A stretch of 64,000 nucleotides of DNA from Bacillus sp. BGMRC 2118 (GTDB taxonomy: Bacteria > Bacillota > Bacilli > Bacillales > SA4). Position 1 is the first letter of the stretch, and every line of letters begins with the position of its first letter. Shown here piece by piece: positions 46,253-53,964 of the stretch. The translations under genes and the position numbers were made by a program. The stretch covers positions 1 through 64,000 of the forward strand of contig VTTJ01000003.1 in NCBI GenBank assembly GCA_008364785.1, given 5' to 3'. Below the pieces are notes generated by a model. The model worked only from the letters and a program-made list of their open reading frames with translations, did not search any database and was not told the origin of the DNA.

Positions 46253-47287
46253 CTAATTATGATAGCGTTGAACATTATTCTTTTTACGAACGCGTAGAAA
46301 TATAACTCCACCGGCAATCACGATAAGTGTTACTGGTATAATCCACATTGGTAATTCTTCTTTTGTCTTTATGCTCTCAGGTCCAATTTCTTTTACTACT
46401 TTTTTCATTTCACTTGGCTGTTCTTCAGGAGTCACTTCTACTGGAACTAGAGACGGGTCATAATGGTTAAAACCGTAATCAAGTAACGCAATAGTGTCTT
46501 TGTAGGATCTATTTTTCCCACTCGCATTTAACGTCACTGCAATAAGGCGAATACCATTACGCTCGGCAACTGTTACTAACGTTTGACCTGCCTTTTGCAC
46601 GTATCCGTTCTTTCCGCCCAGCATTCCTTCATATGGCATGACCTGAAAAAGCTTATGATGATTAATGAGCGTTGTATCCCAGCTTTCACCGTCCCACTCT
46701 AACGTTTCTACACCAATCATTTCTAAAAACTTTTCATTTTTTAGAGCATATCGCGTAATCTCAGCCATATCAGATGCAGTTGTATAATGATGCTCATCAA
46801 AAAGGCCATGAGGGTTTGTAAACGTTGTATTTTCTACTCCAACTTGTTCTCGTACAAATGTATTCATACGGTGTGCAAACTGTGCCACACTGCCATCAAT
46901 ATGCTCCGCAATGGCTACGGCTGCATCGTTACCAGAGTTAATGAGCATTCCGAGTAACAACTTTTCAAGAGGAGCCGTTTCTCCTTCTTCAAGGTACACA
47001 CGTGTGCCTTCAACATGACGCGCATTGCTACTGACCGTTACGACTTCTTCCAAATCAGCTGATTCCAACGCGACAATGGCTGTGACGAGCTTCGTTATGC
47101 TTGCAGGGTACATTTGCTTTTCGCTTTGTTTTTCATAAACAGGGTAACCTGTATTAGCATCTATTAAAATGGCGCTTTCGCTATTAATGACTGTATCTAG
47201 GTCCACATTGTCCTCCGCCTTTACAACGAAAGGACCAACATAATGGAATAGGATGGTGATGATTAGTATAATTGCAGCTTTCTTCAT
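46253..47287 (-). CDS. D-alanyl-D-alanine carboxypeptidase (PBP5 family)
   Basis: A membrane-anchored peptidase that trims the terminal D-Ala of peptidoglycan stems. From the chosen ATG (GGAGG lies upstream) it has 344 residues: a signal peptide (about 1-24), the active-site SITK (Ser63-Lys66), SGN (118-120) and KNG (226-228), and a C-terminal hydrophobic segment (about 312-332, LPMWIIPVTLIVIAGGVIFL) followed by basic residues. The usual DacA/DacF C-terminal beta domain is largely missing, since the catalytic domain passes almost directly into the anchor; this makes it shorter than the typical 380-440 residues. Confidence 0.9.
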   Translation of the reverse strand: MKKAAIILIITILFHYVGPFVVKAEDNVDLDTVINSESAILIDANTGYPVYEKQSEKQMYPASITKLVTAIVALESADLEEVVTVSSNARHVEGTRVYLEEGETAPLEKLLLGMLINSGNDAAVAIAEHIDGSVAQFAHRMNTFVREQVGVENTTFTNPHGLFDEHHYTTASDMAEITRYALKNEKFLEMIGVETLEWDGESWDTTLINHHKLFQVMPYEGMLGGKNGYVQKAGQTLVTVAERNGIRLIAVTLNASGKNRSYKDTIALLDYGFNHYDPSLVPVEVTPEEQPSEMKKVVKEIGPESIKTKEELPMWIIPVTLIVIAGGVIFLRVRKKNNVQRYHN

Positions 47288-47470
47288 GACTACCTCCATT
47301 AGTTTGTATCATAACTACGATACCATAAATCATGATAGATGGAAGAGCTCTGAGTAAAAATGTTTTTGGGAATGCATCTCTTAAATAGATTGGATGGAAC
47401 ACTTTGGAAGTTTGCTATTATTCTTTGAAACTTCATCACACATAATTTTGTTTTAGTCACAGAATCCCCA

Positions 47471-47503
47471 TAAAAAAGGTGACCCAAAAGAGTCACCTTT
47501 CAC
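47471..47503 (-). terminator. Terminator after the efflux operon
   Basis: The stem AAAGGTGACTC...GGGTCACCTTT (minus strand) is followed by TTTATGG; it overlaps the stop codon of the second efflux gene. Confidence 0.85.
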
Positions 47504-48452
47504 TGCTAATCACCGAATTATCTACTAGTTTCACTTTCTTTTTTCCTAATAAACTATGCAAAATCATCCCAATCACGACGAGCACAATTCCGAACATTGA
47601 AGTTGCCGATGGCATGGGTATGGAAAGTACCAGCATCTCTCCTATCATGACAAACACTACCTGTGCTGACTGTGTTGCCTCTACGCCAGCGAGTTTTGTG
47701 CTATCGTCCTTCACCAATTCTGTGGCGAAAAAGAAAAGGAGAGTCGCAATGATCCCTGATGAAATGGCGACAATAAAAGATTGAAAGACTTGATCCGTAG
47801 AAGGAGCACCGACTGTCACACCTCCGATGACTGAAAGAACAAGCCATAAAGGCAGAGAAGCAAGTGTCATTCCAAGCACACGTTGAAAGGTATCCAGCTG
47901 CCCTGAATACAGCTCCATCATTTTTCGATTTCCTAATGGATACGCAAATGCTGCCACCATGACGGGAAGCATACCGACTAAAAATAACTGAAGTGTGAGC
48001 CCTCCTTTTGCATTTTCCCATTGCAAGAGGATGATTCCTAATACAATTAAACTTGAAAATAGCAAACTATTGATTGGAATTTTTCTTCGGGTACCGTTCG
48101 ACTCTAGAAACAGAGGGGTTAAGAACACCCCTGCTATAATGGTAAACTGCCAGGTGCTCGCGACTAGCCAGCCTGGTCCAGAAGCTGCAGCAAATGTGAT
48201 GGGTCCATAAAACAGACCGAAGCCAACAAAACTCCAAATGAGCCAAGGTAACGGTTTTCGAACAAGCTCCTTACTCAGTTGTTTCAAGTTCCCTCTCCAC
48301 CATACAATCAAAACGAGGAAAGGAACCATGAAGAAATAGCGAAGTGATGCACTCCATAGCCAGCTTCCACCAGAGAGCTCCATAGACCGGTTTAAAATAA
48401 ACGTCACTGCAAAAAATACAGAAGATAAGATCCCAATCAAAATTGCCTTCAC
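47493..48452 (-). CDS. DMT-superfamily multidrug efflux transporter (EmrE-like, 10 TM)
   Basis: A 319-residue inner-membrane protein with about ten hydrophobic segments in the drug/metabolite transporter pattern. N-terminal MKAILIGILSSVFFAVTFILNRSMEL and the SWLWSASLRYFFMVPFL segment fit the family annotated as multidrug resistance efflux transporter. The substrate is unknown. It overlaps the MFS gene by 4 bases, so the two carriers are translated together. An attenuator-like leader lies before the pair. Confidence 0.85.
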   Translation of the reverse strand: MKAILIGILSSVFFAVTFILNRSMELSGGSWLWSASLRYFFMVPFLVLIVWWRGNLKQLSKELVRKPLPWLIWSFVGFGLFYGPITFAAASGPGWLVASTWQFTIIAGVFLTPLFLESNGTRRKIPINSLLFSSLIVLGIILLQWENAKGGLTLQLFLVGMLPVMVAAFAYPLGNRKMMELYSGQLDTFQRVLGMTLASLPLWLVLSVIGGVTVGAPSTDQVFQSFIVAISSGIIATLLFFFATELVKDDSTKLAGVEATQSAQVVFVMIGEMLVLSIPMPSATSMFGIVLVVIGMILHSLLGKKKVKLVDNSVISSER

Positions 48453-49642
48453 GCTTGCACCTCCTCCTTTACTTTCGTAATGATGATCCCTGTTAAACCG
48501 GATGCAAGTATCATACCGATCCCCAGCACCATGAATGTCGTATAAAGAGAGAAATCAGTTAGTAAACCAATTAACGGTTTTACAATCATGCCTATTATTC
48601 CTCCGACAAAACTAATAATGGACAACACTGTTGCCCGGTTCTCATCTGAAATACGTTCATTAATGAGTGACCGATAGACAGGCTCTTTCATTGAATGAAA
48701 GACTTGAATAAAGCCAAACATGATTATTCCAATTGTTACAGGTGGGAAAAATGATAAAGAGACTAGTAGTACACCAGGTAGGGCAGTCGAGACTATGAGG
48801 ACCACCGACTGGCCAAGCTTCTCACGTAGTGCTGGTACACAAACTAATCCAACTGTTGTAAAGCCATTCACGACGAGCATAATGATTCCAAAATACTTTA
48901 TATCAATTTCATAATCTATAAATAATGGTTGGTTTAAGTACACTAAACTAAATACGACTCCAAAGGAAAAGGATTGAACTCCTTGCAGTAGGAGTAACGT
49001 AGGATATTGACGAAATACAGATAGAATGGTCGTCTTTGCTTTTTGAGCATTGTTCACGACCTCTTCTACCTCTGTTAATTGAAACGTTAACGCACAGGCA
49101 ATGACAAGTGAAATACACGTTACATAGAGAGGCAGCTCGAGAGAATATTCTGCTAGCCAACCGCCAACCGGAAGACTGACAATCATCGCTGCCGTAACAG
49201 CTGCTCCTGTTAATGAAAAAGCATAGTCTGCTGATTTTTCCTTTTTCTCCCGCTTCAGATCATCATAAATTAGTGCTGAATCAGCACCAGACATCGCAGC
49301 AATACCGATTCCATATAAAATGGATTCTACGACAAACCAAAAGTAGTGGTGACTGAATGCCAAAATAAATGAACTTATCGTATATAAAAAAACCGAAAAA
49401 GTAACGAGCTTCTTCCTGCCAACCTTATCAGCAAGCTTACCTGAAGGGATTTCAAAAATAAAAATGGCAGCTGATAGAAAGCTTTCTAGAAGGAAAATCT
49501 CAAAGTAACTAAGACCACGTTCTTTTAAAAAAAGTGTATAGATCGTTGTGTAAAACGTTAGCGAATAAAAGAAGGTTACAAAAGTTAAAATTCGAACATT
49601 TCGAAATCCGAACATCTCTTTATATTTATATATAGTTTGCAC
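48449..49642 (-). CDS. MFS transporter
   Basis: A 397-residue major facilitator carrier with twelve predicted membrane segments. The loop 2-3 motif appears as GKLADKVGRKKLVTFSV near residue 67-83; the second half has the weaker repeat. It is most like small-molecule or drug exporters, but the substrate cannot be told. The start is GTG 49642 with AGGGTGAT upstream. Between promoter and start is a 225-base leader with a short reading frame, a multi-stem structure and a terminator-like hairpin, which suggests induction by transcription attenuation. Confidence 0.88.
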   Translation of the reverse strand: MQTIYKYKEMFGFRNVRILTFVTFFYSLTFYTTIYTLFLKERGLSYFEIFLLESFLSAAIFIFEIPSGKLADKVGRKKLVTFSVFLYTISSFILAFSHHYFWFVVESILYGIGIAAMSGADSALIYDDLKREKKEKSADYAFSLTGAAVTAAMIVSLPVGGWLAEYSLELPLYVTCISLVIACALTFQLTEVEEVVNNAQKAKTTILSVFRQYPTLLLLQGVQSFSFGVVFSLVYLNQPLFIDYEIDIKYFGIIMLVVNGFTTVGLVCVPALREKLGQSVVLIVSTALPGVLLVSLSFFPPVTIGIIMFGFIQVFHSMKEPVYRSLINERISDENRATVLSIISFVGGIIGMIVKPLIGLLTDFSLYTTFMVLGIGMILASGLTGIIITKVKEEVQA

Positions 49643-49658
49643 TGAATATCACCCTTTG

Positions 49659-49692
49659 AAATGAAATAAAGTCATGGTAAATTCACCATGAC
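49659..49692 (-). terminator. Attenuator-like hairpin in the MFS leader
   Basis: The perfect stem GTCATGGT/ACCATGAC with a 6-base loop is followed on the minus strand by TTTATTTCATTTC, about 16 bases before the GTG start. It has terminator form but sits upstream of the gene, as in attenuators. An upstream ATGAC (near 49720) could pair with GTCAT as part of an alternative structure. Confidence 0.6.
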
Positions 49693-49750
49693 CAAAGAAG
49701 ACCGTCTATAGCCTATCTGTCATAATGGAAATTCCACTTGTGTTAAAGTA

Positions 49751-49821
49751 CGTTTTCGTGTGATAAAGGGCAGACTTTCCCCTTTATAGGCGCTACGCGT
49801 TTTTTTTGCGCCCCGAAAACT
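49751..49821 (-). ncRNA. Predicted three-way-junction leader structure
   Basis: On the minus strand GTTTTCG (49820-49814) can pair with CGAAAAC (49758-49752). This outer stem encloses two hairpins: GGCGC/GCGCC with a long A-rich loop, and ATAAAGGG/CCCTTTAT with a 9-base loop. I could not match it to a riboswitch class I know. The leader reading-frame stop codon overlaps the outer stem. Confidence 0.5.
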
Positions 49822-49846
49822 AGTTACTTCGAACACAACAGAACAT
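49820..49846 (-). CDS. Putative leader peptide (8 residues)
   Basis: A short reading frame encoding Met-Phe-Cys-Cys-Val-Arg-Ser-Asn, preceded by GAGGTGA five bases upstream and placed between a promoter and a structured leader of the MFS gene. Such short translated leaders control antibiotic efflux or resistance genes through ribosome stalling in other Firmicutes; here it is inference. The stop codon TAG lies at the foot of the predicted three-way junction. Confidence 0.5.
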   Translation of the reverse strand: MFCCVRSN

Positions 49847-49876
49847 CCACTTCACCTCATTTCAACTGATAATTTC

Positions 49877-49905
49877 ACTATAATTTACATTGGAATATTT
49901 TACAA
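49877..49905 (-). promoter_or_regulatory. Candidate sigma-A promoter of the efflux operon leader
   Basis: TTGTAA (49905-49900) and TATAGT (49882-49877) are separated by 17 bases on the minus strand, which places transcription start near 49870 and gives a leader of about 225 bases. Confidence 0.6.
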
Positions 49906-49957
49906 GAACAAAAAATTCACGCAATATATTTATGAATCTACTAATTTTACTAGCAAA

Positions 49958-49985
49958 TTAAAAAAGCCAGCATTTTCTGCTGGCT
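49958..49985 (-). terminator. Terminator after the GGDEF-EAL gene
   Basis: The stem AGCCAGCA/TGCTGGCT with a 5-base loop is followed on the minus strand by TTTTTTAATTTG; it overlaps the stop codon. Confidence 0.88.
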
Positions 49986-51465
49986 AAACGATAACTTTCA
50001 TTTGTTTTGATTTTAAAACGTCTTCAAACGGTTCTGGGCGGTGATAATAATAGCCTTGTCCAACGTGGCATCCGTGTTCTTTTAAGTACTGATGTTGCGA
50101 AATGGTTTCAATTCCTTCGGCTACTACCGTAAGTCCTAATTCATTGCATAAGGTCATGACTGCTTTTACAATCGCCTGGTCTCCTTTACTTTCGTTAATT
50201 TCTCGAATGAAGGCACGGTCAATTTTTAAGCAGTGAAATGGGATGTGTTTTAAGTATTGAAGAGATGAATAGCCCGTTCCAAAGTCATCAAGTGACGTCA
50301 TGATTCCCATACTTCTAAGACGTTTAATCGTTCGTTCTGCAACGTGCAGATTTTCCACTAATACCGATTCTGTAATTTCGAAGTTTAACCACCGTGGATC
50401 AAATCCTGAATCCAAGACAATCTCTTTTACCCGTCTGACAAAATTTTTCGTCTTAATTTGTTCGGAAGAAATGTTCAATGATATAGGAACCGGTTTCTTT
50501 CCACTCTCCTGCCACCTGACCAAGGCGCGACACACTTCCTCTATCACCCATTCACCAATCCGAACAATCAGGCCTGTTTCCTCAGCCACCGGTATGAACT
50601 CTGCAGGGGAAATGGGACCAATTTTTGGGTGATTCCACCGTAACAAGGCTTCCATTCCAACCAACTCACCTGTGTTCACTTCAAATTGCGACTGGTAGTG
50701 CAGGGTGAGCTCTTTGTTAATCAGGGCTTTTCTTAATCCATTTTCAATCATGACCTTCTTCGCAAAGTTGTGTTCTTGTTGTCGGTCATAAATCGTAATA
50801 ACGCCCTTTTCTTTTGCTTTATGCATCGCTAAATCTGCATTTTTGATGAGTGTCACCATATCTTCTCCGTGGTACGGGTATAATGACACACCTATACTAA
50901 CATCTAGTTGAAACTCTTCAGTATCAATTACAATATTTTCTGACAGTGCTTGTCTCACTAAACTGGCGACTGACTCTACTTCATTTACATACGTATGAGG
51001 CGGAAGATTCTGCAGGATTATGAGAAATTCATCTCCCCCCATTCTGCAGGCAATTCCGTCATCTCCGACATTTCTCTGTATACGCTTTGCCAAGGTCATA
51101 ATAAGTTTGTTACCTAACTCATGACCATACGTATCATTAAACAGTTTAAAGCGGTCAATATCCATATAAATGAGTGCAAAATCATTTCCTTTTGCTTCTT
51201 GATTGAAATCTAAAAATTGATGAACATAGTTTCGATTATATAATCCTGTTAGCGTATCCCGAATGACCATGCTTTCCATGGTGATGGATTGAGTAAGCAG
51301 CTGTGCCATTGTTTGTATCAATTCCACTTCTGAATCGGTAAAATAGTAAGGCTTCGTATCCAGTGCACATAGTGTTCCCAGGACTTTCCCGCTTTGATCG
51401 ATGAGCGGAACACCTAAATAACAGCCTTCTCCGCCAAGGCTTTTCGTAATTGGATGGTTTTTCAT
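49984..51465 (-). CDS. GGDEF-EAL cyclic-di-GMP protein (3' part of a GAF-GGDEF-EAL gene)
   Basis: Residues 1-60 are the end of a GAF domain (LGGEGCYLGVPLIDQSGKVLGTLCALD). They are followed by a diguanylate cyclase domain (about 65-225) with intact GGDEF in RMGGDEFLIIL and no RxxD at the usual inhibitory-site position, and a phosphodiesterase domain (about 235-485) with intact EAL in MEALLRWNHP, and DDFGTGYSSLQYL and LKIDRAFI. Both catalytic domains look competent. The ATG at 51465 is only the first Met after an in-frame TGA at 51529-51531 and has a weak ribosome site. The original gene most likely began at 51738. It could be a pseudogene, be made by readthrough, or restart internally. Confidence 0.75.
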   Translation of the reverse strand: MKNHPITKSLGGEGCYLGVPLIDQSGKVLGTLCALDTKPYYFTDSEVELIQTMAQLLTQSITMESMVIRDTLTGLYNRNYVHQFLDFNQEAKGNDFALIYMDIDRFKLFNDTYGHELGNKLIMTLAKRIQRNVGDDGIACRMGGDEFLIILQNLPPHTYVNEVESVASLVRQALSENIVIDTEEFQLDVSIGVSLYPYHGEDMVTLIKNADLAMHKAKEKGVITIYDRQQEHNFAKKVMIENGLRKALINKELTLHYQSQFEVNTGELVGMEALLRWNHPKIGPISPAEFIPVAEETGLIVRIGEWVIEEVCRALVRWQESGKKPVPISLNISSEQIKTKNFVRRVKEIVLDSGFDPRWLNFEITESVLVENLHVAERTIKRLRSMGIMTSLDDFGTGYSSLQYLKHIPFHCLKIDRAFIREINESKGDQAIVKAVMTLCNELGLTVVAEGIETISQHQYLKEHGCHVGQGYYYHRPEPFEDVLKSKQMKVIV

Positions 51466-51528
51466 TCGTCCATCTTTTGAAAGCTGGCATACAATGAGTG
51501 GTTCCCGACCACCCTCTAAGCAGTAATG

Positions 51529-51738
51529 TCAGAATATCGCTTCATACGGCATGATCTCTCCTGCTTCAACTAACGTGTCATGTCGGTTAAACACTTGAAT
51601 GAAATAGTTATATTTAAAGTCCGTAAGTGTCAAAAAAAACGTGTTCACGTTTATATTCTTTTCTAGCAAATTAAATACAAGTGACGCATTGTTCTCTAGA
51701 TTATTATAGTAATTTGTATCTCTCGGATGAAAACGCAT
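51529..51738 (-). pseudogene. 5' part of the GAF-GGDEF-EAL gene, ended by in-frame TGA
   Basis: A 69-residue open part in the same frame as the gene downstream (the starts differ by 273 bases, 91 codons). Translation past the TGA continues as HYCLEGGREPLIVCQLSKDG into the GAF domain of the downstream part with no frameshift. The start ATG 51738 follows a G-rich purine stretch (AGGTGGGGGG). A single base change from a sense codon, such as TGG, TGC or TGT, explains the stop. Confidence 0.7.
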
Positions 51739-51779
51739 GGGTGATCCCCCCCACCTAATTAAATCTTATGATATGGTAG

Positions 51780-52811
51780 CTATTTTGTTAGATAGTGGTA
51801 CATGTTAGGCAAGGAAACCTTTTTATCTGCCAAACCTGCCTCATACACTGCCTTTGGCATGCCGTACACAACACATGTTTCCTCTGCCTCCACGAAAACG
51901 GTACCGTTATTCATTTTCACATATCTTGTGCCTTCTACTCCATCTGTTCCCATACCGGTTAAAATGGCTGTAATGAGCTTTTCTTTGAAGATGGGTGCAG
52001 CTGATTGTAGTGTGACATCTACAGATGGTTTGTATAAATACTCACCACTATATGGACCGACGTTGAAGGTTTTTCTACCATCACCATGTTCAATGATTGT
52101 CGTTTGGTAACCTGCTGTTGCGATGTAGATGGTTCCCTTTTCCATTACTTCACCATGCGAAGCTTCCTTCACGTTCAGGTTGCACATCTCATTAAAGCGA
52201 TCTGCCAGTGGTTTCGTGAAGCCTGGTGGCATATGCTGCACAACGAAAACTGGTACAGGAAAGTCAGCCGGGAACTTTGGTAATATTTCCTGAAGAGCAG
52301 ACGGTCCACCTGTTGAGCATCCAATAATGATTAAATCAGACTCAACAATTATTTCTTTATCCGTTTCTTTTTCTTCCACTTCCTCAACTTTCACTCGCTG
52401 CTCCTTGTGAAATGCAGCTTGTATCGAAGCCTTGATTACCTCAAGGAATTGATCCTTCATCCCGCTATTACCTTCAACAAATAAATCATCCTTTAAGATG
52501 AAGTCAACAGCACCAAGTTCAAGTGATTTTATCGTTGCAGTGGTACTCTCGTTTGTAAATTGACTAAGCATGACAACAGGAAGCGGTGTCTCAGCCATAA
52601 TCAGTTCCAATGCTGAAAGTCCATCTATGACCGGCATGTCCAAATCCATCGTAACGAGACACGGTTTCAACCGTTTAATCTTTTCCAGAGCATCCTCACC
52701 ATTTCTGGCAATTCCAACTACAAATAACTCTGAATCAGATTCAATGATTTCACTGATTGCCTTACGCATAAAGGCAGAGTCATCGACCACCAATACTCCG
52801 TAGCGTTTCAT
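51780..52811 (-). CDS. cheB: Chemotaxis response regulator protein-glutamate methylesterase CheB
   Basis: Removes methyl groups from, and deamidates, chemoreceptors when phosphorylated by CheA. From the ATG at 52811 (343 residues; AAGGAG seven bases upstream) it has a receiver domain with VLVVDDSAFMRK and phospho-acceptor Asp in TMDLDMPVIDG. The usual receiver Lys is in FILKDDLF rather than followed by Pro. A linker (about 130-150, rich in Glu/Lys) leads to the esterase domain with Ser in IIGCSTGGPSAL, His in VVQHMPPGFT and Asp in TGMGTDGVEG. It overlaps cheR by 32 bases. Confidence 0.95.
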   Translation of the reverse strand: MKRYGVLVVDDSAFMRKAISEIIESDSELFVVGIARNGEDALEKIKRLKPCLVTMDLDMPVIDGLSALELIMAETPLPVVMLSQFTNESTTATIKSLELGAVDFILKDDLFVEGNSGMKDQFLEVIKASIQAAFHKEQRVKVEEVEEKETDKEIIVESDLIIIGCSTGGPSALQEILPKFPADFPVPVFVVQHMPPGFTKPLADRFNEMCNLNVKEASHGEVMEKGTIYIATAGYQTTIIEHGDGRKTFNVGPYSGEYLYKPSVDVTLQSAAPIFKEKLITAILTGMGTDGVEGTRYVKMNNGTVFVEAEETCVVYGMPKAVYEAGLADKKVSLPNMYHYLTK

Positions 52812-53622
52812 CGACATTCTCCTTCCTGTAGTAAAAAGCATTTGCCGCATTCACGAGCTTTAAACCATGGGATTGGCTTGGGAGCATCTCAGCGTGACCT
52901 AGAAATAAATACGTATCCGGACGTAAACGCTGGTAGAACGTATCAATCACTTTTTTAATAGTGTCCATGTCGAAATAAATAAGTACATTACGGCAAAAAA
53001 TCACATCAAACTGCCCTAACGTACCGATAATCTTAGGATCCAGTAAATTAACATTTTGAAACGAGATCATTTTCTTGATGGAAGGATCTACTTCATAATG
53101 ATCCTGCTTTTCCTGGAAGTACTGAGATAAATAGGATCCGGGAATCCTCCTGAAAGAAAGTGAGTTCTTAAAGTACATACCGGACATTGCCTTATCCAAC
53201 ACTTTTTGGTTAATATCTGTAGCGACAATTTCCACTTCTCCGTCTGAAAACAATCCGGTTTCCTTCACAATCATCCCAAGGGTATATGGCTCTTCTCCTG
53301 TTGAGCATGCGGCACTCCAAATCCGAATAGGACGATGCTTTACATGTTGCTTTAAGAAAGGTAAAATATTTTCCTTCAGTTGAAGAAGCTGATGCTCTTC
53401 TCGGTAAAAGTAGGTTTCATTAATGGTAATGAGCTCTATAAGCGTTTTCCATTCTGAAGGATTAGATTGTAAATATTCACAGTAATCTGCTGGAGACTGT
53501 TTTAAGAATTCCAGTCTAGCCTTTGTTTTGTTTTCTAATGATGCTGTATTCGTTACATAGTTCAATCCAACTTTATGATAAATCAGATCTGCCAGTCTTT
53601 TTAGTCCAAAGCTATTCATCAT
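52780..53622 (-). CDS. cheR: Chemotaxis protein methyltransferase CheR
   Basis: Methylates chemoreceptor glutamates with S-adenosylmethionine. From the ATG at 53622 (280 residues; AAAGGAG nine bases upstream) it has an N-terminal helical domain (about 1-75) and a Rossmann SAM domain with IRIWSAACSTGEEPYTLGM, VEIVATDINQKVLDKA, and FDVIFCRNVLIYFD. No C-terminal TPR or pentapeptide-binding extension is seen. The frame is open 21 codons further upstream without a ribosome site. It is cotranscribed with cheB. A terminator and a MITE-like element separate it from the receptor gene, so it has its own promoter. Confidence 0.94.
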   Translation of the reverse strand: MMNSFGLKRLADLIYHKVGLNYVTNTASLENKTKARLEFLKQSPADYCEYLQSNPSEWKTLIELITINETYFYREEHQLLQLKENILPFLKQHVKHRPIRIWSAACSTGEEPYTLGMIVKETGLFSDGEVEIVATDINQKVLDKAMSGMYFKNSLSFRRIPGSYLSQYFQEKQDHYEVDPSIKKMISFQNVNLLDPKIIGTLGQFDVIFCRNVLIYFDMDTIKKVIDTFYQRLRPDTYLFLGHAEMLPSQSHGLKLVNAANAFYYRKENVDETLRSIGGR

Positions 53623-53643
53623 TGATTCTGGCTCCTTTCTTCT

Positions 53644-53686
53644 ATAGTAGAGGAAAACATTCCGTTGATTAGTGATAAATATCACA
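53644..53686 (-). promoter_or_regulatory. Candidate Fnr/Crp-type activator box and -10 element of cheR-cheB
   Basis: On the minus strand TGTGATATTTATCACT (53686-53671) matches TGTGA-N6-TCACT, the site form recognised by Bacillus Fnr. A -10-like TACTAT lies at 53649-53644. If transcription starts near 53637, the box is centred at -41.5, the position of class II activators. The leader would then be only about 15 bases. No good -35 is present, as expected for an activated promoter. Confidence 0.45.
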
Positions 53687-53727
53687 CATGATTGACACTG
53701 AAAACAATTTTCCGTTAAAGCTGAGAT

Positions 53728-53758
53728 AAAAAGCCACTGCGATTTCAGGTGGCTTTTT
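53728..53758 (-). terminator. Terminator of the cheW-cheA-receptor operon
   Basis: AAAAAGCCAC...GTGGCTTTTT with an 11-base loop, ending in T on the minus strand. It lies downstream of the MITE-like element that follows the receptor gene. Confidence 0.88.
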
Positions 53759-53774
53759 ATCTGTATTTTGTTTT

Positions 53775-53960
53775 GGCTGTTTTCGCATAGATTATTGTTT
53801 TCTCGTAAAAATCTCAGGAAGCCGGATTTTTACCTTAGAATCTAGATACTTCTATTCATAAAGTGAGTTGCTCTTTTCTAATCCAGCTCGTTTTGCGTCT
53901 AAAACTGGTTGTACAAACAGCATAAGTGATCGAAAAGCATTAATGTTTTAGAAAGAAGCC
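53775..53960 (+). mobile_element. MITE-like family 1, copy G, next to the receptor stop codon
   Basis: About 186 bp in the same orientation as copy A: the left end GGCTGTTTTCGCATAG and the right end GTTTTAGAAAGAAGCC are both present. Flanking 8-mers TTTGTTTT (53767-53774) and TTTGTTAT (53961-53968) match at 6 of 8 positions, a possible decayed target duplication that includes the receptor stop codon. It lies between the receptor gene and its terminator. Confidence 0.8.
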
Positions 53961-53964
53961 TTTG

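Noticed and set aside
49751..49821. Known riboswitch (preQ1, fluoride, guanidine, ykoY or T-box class)
   Set aside because: The conserved cores of those classes as I know them are not present; only a generic three-way junction can be supported.
51529..51531. TGA read as selenocysteine in the GAF-GGDEF-EAL gene
   Set aside because: No selenocysteine insertion structure was evident after the codon, the family is not a selenoprotein family, and a simple nonsense mutation explains it.
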